DNA of 64,000 nt from contig JBANSL010000003.1 of NCBI GenBank assembly GCA_037127255.1, positions 1,676,501-1,740,500 of the forward strand, read 5' to 3'. This document shows positions 59,016-64,000 of the stretch, piece by piece (position 1 is the stretch's first letter; each line of letters opens with the position of its first letter). Both the position numbers and the translations under genes were made by a program. Under the pieces are notes generated by a model, which saw only the letters and a program-made list of their open reading frames with translations, made no database searches and was not told the origin of the DNA. Origin of the DNA: Persicaria tinctoria. Taxonomy: Eukaryota > Streptophyta > Magnoliopsida > Caryophyllales > Polygonaceae.

Positions 59016-61499
59016 CTATTTATTTTTAAAAAAGAAAGGGCTTTCATCTTGCAACTTAGCCAAGCCCTTCTCAAACTGGCTCCACTTCTGCTCAAGGGTC
59101 CCCGTGTAGCCGATCGACATCCGGACGAGGCCAGGCGAGATGCCAGCCCTGGCCTTCTCCTCATCGTTCATCTCGCTGCTGGTGCTGTTCCCCGAGCACG
59201 ACATGAGCGTCTCGTAGTAGCCGAGGCTGACGGCCATGAGCCCGAACTGGGTCGAGTTCTGGAGGTGGTGCATCAGCCGGTTGGCCCTCTCCTCGGTCTC
59301 CATGTCAAGGCAGAGGAGCCCGCCGTAGCCGTAGTCGCTGTTGGATATGGCCTTGAGGAGCTCGTGCTGCGGATGGGCTTCCAGGCCCGGGTAGATCACC
59401 TTCAGGCCCATCTTCTTCATCCGCTTGGCGAACTCCAAGGCCCGTTTGCAGTGCTCCTTCATTCTTAGGCCCAAATGGGGGAGCCTCTCCGAGAGCTCGA
59501 ACGCCACCTTGGCGTTCATTGTTGGGCCCAGTAGCATCAGGGCCCCTTGGTGTAGGTCCATCATTGAGTTCACCAAACTAGCTCTCCCACAAACAGCCCC
59601 TGATTATTGAAAATATAAAAAAAAAGGTTGAGGACAAATTGGTCATTTACTCATTTAGCACATGTTATGAATAGTCTATTTTGTGGAAAGGAAAGTGCTA
59701 TCATATTCATGTGAATGTCTTTTCAACAATAGATGTGGTTTTACTACTTTTTAATAAAGCTATTAAGTACACTTTTCTTCTTCTTCTTTTTTTCCCTATA
59801 ATTTTCTCAATAATTTTCAAGGGAAAAAATGTTAAAGCAAGAGCAAAATAGATAAAATGACATACTTTTAAATTTGTTTAAAGCTGAATGGAAATCTATT
59901 TATGAACTAAGAGAGTATAGGCTTCGTTTGCGGTCATAATATATGGCTATCCAAACAGACCCTATAACTCAAACAAGAATAAAACGCTCATGGATACTAA
60001 AACAAGTCGAGGGTTCGAGGCACAAAATGTGACAAGATAGTGGCATAAAATGTGACAAGTTATAAACAATGTACCATGTGTCAAAAAAACTCATGGATCC
60101 TACAACAAGTTGCGGGTTCGAGCCATATCCTATCACTTATAAGTTATATAACCAAGGAAAACATATGGTGCAAGAAATGGTCCATTACATTTGTAGTCAT
60201 CAAGGGTGAGAAGAGAGACATTTTTTGTTAGGTGAAATGTATGTATAGTCCATACAATAGTACAAAAATAATGAGAAGTGGAAGGTTATAAAAGCAAGAG
60301 ACATGATAAGGGCTTAAGATTTACATAAGGAGCTCCACAAAGCATGGGATAAGGAATCATTTGTCCCACAAGTGGGAAAGTGGGCAATTAGGCCTATATA
60401 GGGAGCCCACATTCCACCACTCTTGTTTTGAAGGACATCATCATATCAAGGCAGAGGTTTAGTGATAAGTTCAAAGGAGGGAATCTCACAAATAAGTTAA
60501 AACTCCTTTTGATCATATGAGTCGCACTATGAGTTGGGTTGGATTGGATTTGGGATTATTAAAATACTGAGTCACACTATGAGTTGGGATGGATTGGATT
60601 TGGATTATTAAAGACCACAAGGACATGGACAAAATTCAGAAATAAACAAGATAAACTAGGGGTGGGCACGGGACGGGACGGGACGGGATTGGGCCGGGAT
60701 GGGACTCGTCCCGCGAATTTTTTTCGGGACGGGATCGGGACGGGATTGACATTTTTTTTTCGGGACGGGATGGTGTATGGACGGGACGGGATCGGGACGG
60801 GACGGGCCTTGTCCCGCATATAAAAATAATAAAATATTATATAAATTTGCAAAGTGAAAAATGCTTTCATAATTCATTATTTAGTATAATATGTTGAATA
60901 CGGTATTATTCTCAACTATATTATTCAATAATAATAATAATAATAATAATATATTAATACTATTATTAATTCATACAATGATTGTATAATTAATTATAAT
61001 GTTCAACATATTTGGCTACATTATCTTACTAGATCAGGACGGAAAGGAATTGAGACGAGATTTACCAATATTGTCTAATTATGGATTGATAGTTAGGAAG
61101 AATACCGTATTTAATTAGCTATTTGCCTCTTGTAACTCTAAATGGGCGGGATGTGTGTGTCGATCTGATGAGATCCTCTCCATTGACTCAATCTGGAATT
61201 TCTGACTTTATGCCTGGTCGTGCTGTTGTTGATGCTGCTCAACGTAAGTGTGTCAAGTATCGAGATTTGTGTACGACGGCTGTTTATGGTTTCCTACCCT
61301 TCTCATTCTCTTCATTGGGGGAGTTGGATACAGATGCGGTTGCATTGCTGAAGCGAATTCAGAAATTCTCGGTATCTCAGGATGCTGGGGCTCGTGCTGC
61401 ACGTTATATTTTTACTAGACTTGGCTTTGTTATCGCTAAAGGAGTGGGTGCCCAGATAGTATCTCGGTTGCCCACTAATTTCTTGTAATATGTTTTTAT

Positions 61500-61535
<36 letters not shown>

Positions 61536-61984
61536 TAATAATAATAATAAAAATAAAAATAATAATAATCCCACGTTATAATTAAAAATAAAATATAATA
61601 ATATTACTTATTTTTATTGTTATTATTATAAAATAATTATACTTTACAAGAAAAAAATATAATATGATATAATAATAATATAATAATAATAATAATAATA
61701 ATTTTATTATAAATTAATATTATTATTAAATTATATTATATTATTATAATATTATATAATAATAATATTATTATTATTATTATAAATTGAAAATTGAAAA
61801 TTATTATTATAGTTATATATAATATTTGCTCAAAATAATAATACTAATAATATATTATTATTATTCTATAATATTATTATTATAATATTATAATAATAAT
61901 ATTATTATAATATTATAATAATAATATTATTATAATATTATAATAATATTATTATTATAATATTATAATAATAATAATATTATT

Positions 61985-62015
<31 letters not shown>

Positions 62016-64000
62016 ATGCGGGACGGGACGGGATTTGCGGGATCCCACCGGGATCGTCCCGCGTTTCGTCCCGCATAATTTTTGCGGGACGGGATCGGGA
62101 CGGGATTCGCTATTTTGTCCTAAATCCCACCGGGATCGGGACGGGATCGGGACGGGACCGGGACGGGATCGGGATTTGCGGGATTTGTGCCCACCCCTAA
62201 GATAAACATCCACACACATACACATGGTTCTACACACATGCCCAAAAACCCATTGGTGCAACTTGTTGGTAAATCTTTTTAAAACACTTGTATGTGAATA
62301 TGTGATTTTGAGGGGTAGGTGGGAGGAAGTCACATTAAATCTGTCATGTAAGCCAAGAAAGGGAAATAGGGCAGGACTCATCACATGATCAGCAAAAGCA
62401 AAGGGTACCAATTGAATCAATTTGTAAGATCAACCAATACTCCAATAGTGATTTAAACTATCTATTAGAATAATATATATATATATACACAGTATAAGGG
62501 ATTATATAACATTTCTGAATTTTTATACCTTGAAGGCATAGGTTATAAGGATTAACTAAGAAGTGTTTTCATAATTTTATTACTTTTTCCAAAATTTATG
62601 CATTTAAATCTAGAAAATATTTTCACATCATTTTGTAATCTAGACATTGATCTATCTAACTTTTATTTGTGTTAAGGAATCCTTCTTGAATTGTAGTGTT
62701 GGCAATTTTCGTTTATATAGAGGGAAAGGACTCGTGGGTGCATAGGTTCCCGGTTTGAGCATCGAAATGACCGCTCTTTATTTACCTATTCAAAGAGGGA
62801 TGTTTGAAGAGGGAAATTAGAAGGATCCAGAAGATGTTGTTACCTAAATGGCTAAATTACCATAATTCAAGGTCCCACTTATGTAAAATTCCAAGAAGAT
62901 TCTTCATATAACCCTACAAATTCACCTTCACAGGACACCTCCCACTAAACTATTTCACATACTTTTGTCTCTCAGCCCCTTATCCTAACATGATTTATAC
63001 ACATCAACATAAAAGTTTTCAGTTTATGTAGTTTATTAATAAAATATAGATTTAATTTTTTTTATAATTTAATACTCTAGATTCAAATTAAATGTCGTTT
63101 CACTTTTTATTTACGTTTTTGTTTTGCAAACTTATACTGTAGTTTATTTTCAGTGTAACCTTAGATTTTCTACTACAATGTAGACCCACTCAAATTTATC
63201 GTGATTAAAAAATAAAATGTCAATTTAAAATCAATTACTCCTAAATCAATTCCTATAAATCGGAGATTCAATCAAAATCCTAAATTCGGAGTACCCAAAA
63301 ACAGAGAAAAAAACAAAACGAAAAAACAGCAACAGCCACGTGGACGGTAAGCACGTTGCAGTCAGACTCCATAACGAGTAAAACGACCATTAATGGAGTT
63401 ACCTGCAATGACGTCGGCCCCACCGCTGATGAACTTGGAGATGCTATGCACCACAACGTCCGCCCCAAGCCTCGCCGGCGACAGCACCACGGGTGCAAAC
63501 GTATTGTCCACGACGACCACCACCCCCTTATCGTGCGCGATCTTGCACAGCTTCGGGATATCCGCGACCGTAAGCGTCGGGTTCGACACCGACTCGAAGT
63601 ACAGCACGCGCGTGCGCCCCTCCTGGATGGCGGTGTCGACGGCGCCGAGGTCGGTGACGTCGACGAAGGACGTTTCAATAGCGCACGCGCGGGGGAGGAA
63701 GTGCGTGAGGAGCGCGTGGGTGCCACCGTAGAGCGTCTGCGAGGCGACTACGTGCCCGGAGGCGCCGACGAGCTGGAGGAGGACGGACGAGATTGCGGAC
63801 ATGCCGCTGGCGGTGCAGTAGGCGGCCTCCGTGCCCTCGAGGGCGGCCATCTGGCGGGCGAGGTTGAGGACAGTCGGGTTGAAGTGGCGGCTGTAGATGA
63901 AGAAGTCGCGGTCGGGGCCGAGGTCGCCCGAGAACAGCCGCCCCATGGTCTCCGGCTCCATCACGGTGAACGTTGCGGACGCCTCGATCGACATGTTGAC
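59016..64000 (-). CDS. MGL: Methionine gamma-lyase, 5' end beyond the window
   Basis: Two exons are seen: one open at the right edge down to 63403, and 59599-59016 with the stop. The joint reads GADVIAG/AVCGRASLVNSMMD in phase. It is a PLP enzyme of the Cys/Met metabolism family: SRHFNPT, TASGMSAISS, the cofactor Asp in VVDNTFAP, and the Schiff-base lysine in VHSISKFISGGADV. It splits methionine into methanethiol, 2-oxobutanoate and ammonia in the cytosol and feeds isoleucine synthesis. VNMSIEASATFTVMEPETMG and the C-terminal ISPGLVRMSIGYTGTLEQKW fit the plant enzyme (Arabidopsis At1g64660); the IG before YTG looks like an insertion against the usual RMSYVGTLEQ. The 5' exon is strongly GC-rich. 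The 3.8-kb intron holds a hAT element. About 100 N-terminal residues lie outside. Confidence 0.94.
60518..60611 (+). repeat. 50-bp tandem duplication beside the hAT insertion
   Basis: TGAGTCGCACTATGAGTTGG at 60518 recurs as TGAGTCACACTATGAGTTGG at 60568, each followed by GGATTGGATTTGG and ATTATTAAA. Confidence 0.8.
60661..60818 (+). repeat. GGGACGGGAT array, left end of the hAT
   Basis: Runs of GGG spaced by AC or AT (GGGACGGGACGGGACGGGAT) meet the usual G-quadruplex rule. TCCCGC/GCGGGA pieces inside allow hairpins. Confidence 0.85.
61123..61488 (+). pseudogene. Retroelement-like protein fragment carried by the hAT
   Basis: The frame of 121 codons (DVCVDLMRSSPLT, YGFLPFSFSSLGELDTDAV, RYIFTRLGFVIAKGVGAQ, VSRLPTNFL) resembles an uncharacterised plant protein tail that I remember in predicted reverse-transcriptase-like genes, usually ending KGVGAQLVSRLPT. 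DV..D....SPL could be the remains of an endonuclease-like core. No ATG fits the start, so it is a captured 3' piece. The frame is intact across 366 bases. Confidence 0.55.
61499..62017. repeat. (AAT/ATT)n-rich stretch
   Basis: More than 500 bases consist almost only of AAT, ATT and TAT units with many internal inversions. Confidence 0.9.
62018..62192 (+). repeat. GGGACGGGAT array, right end of the hAT
   Basis: Same motif as on the left, with GGGATCGGGACGGGACCGGG and TCCCGC hairpin pieces. Confidence 0.85.
62208..63402. other. Rest of the methionine gamma-lyase intron
   Basis: AT-rich; a lone Stowaway-like end (TCAAATTAAATGTCGTTTCA) lies near 63084. No gene is seen. Confidence 0.45.

Larger units (their letters stand above)
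60657..62199. mobile_element. Non-autonomous hAT element, 1543 bp, TSD AGATAAAC
   Basis: TAGGGGTGGGCAC and GTGCCCACCCCTA form perfect 13-bp ends. The exact 8-bp AGATAAAC flanks it (60649-60656 and 62200-62207). Both ends carry GGGACGGGAT arrays; inside are an (AAT)n region and a protein-like fragment (61123-61488). No transposase is present. It sits in the methionine gamma-lyase intron. Confidence 0.92.

Overview
The window looks like nuclear DNA from a flowering plant, most likely a eudicot. Genes are split by introns, intergenic DNA is AT-rich, and the transposons are of plant type (copia, RTE and L1-like LINEs, hAT, Stowaway and Tourist MITEs). The protein families are also plant-specific: NAC, HD-Zip I, BODYGUARD, plant-type Mediator 10 and plant methionine gamma-lyase. 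I cannot name the species.

Layout. A PHD-finger gene (minus strand) runs off the left edge. From about 3 to 21 kb there are no intact genes. That stretch holds a plastid rpoB fragment inside GATATC-rich arrays, a 256-bp MITE, a hAT element nested in another DNA transposon, and a full-length but dead copia retrotransposon (10374-16645, TSD GCACC) inserted into an antisense RTE-type LINE. Next come a NAC gene of the secondary-wall NST/SND1 type (21250-22717, plus), a single-exon seven-transmembrane receptor-like gene (27065-28402, minus) and a five-exon GDSL esterase/lipase (29938-31404, minus) with a hAT insertion just upstream. From 32 to 41 kb there are LINE fragments, two long foldback elements and AT-rich DNA.

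The right third carries BODYGUARD (41274-47222, plus; two introns filled with MITEs), a second MITE-rich gap, a short HD-Zip I gene (55023-55687, plus), Mediator subunit 10 (56935-58233, minus) and methionine gamma-lyase (59016 to the right edge, minus). The lyase intron contains a 1.5-kb hAT element with G-rich ends. BODYGUARD and methionine gamma-lyase are neighbours in Arabidopsis (as I recall, At1g64670 and At1g64660), so this block is probably old synteny.

The genes do not form one pathway. NST-type NAC factors act in secondary walls, and BODYGUARD and some GDSL lipases act in cuticle or lipid polymers. HD-Zip I of this type is usually linked to ABA and drought, methionine gamma-lyase to sulfur amino acid breakdown, and MED10 and the PHD protein to general transcription or chromatin. 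No wholly new system was recognised. The best leads are a missing canonical splice donor in MED10, the hAT element carrying a foreign coding fragment, and datable nested insertions inside BODYGUARD introns. Exon boundaries were set by eye from reading frame, GT/AG sites and family knowledge; no alignment was run.
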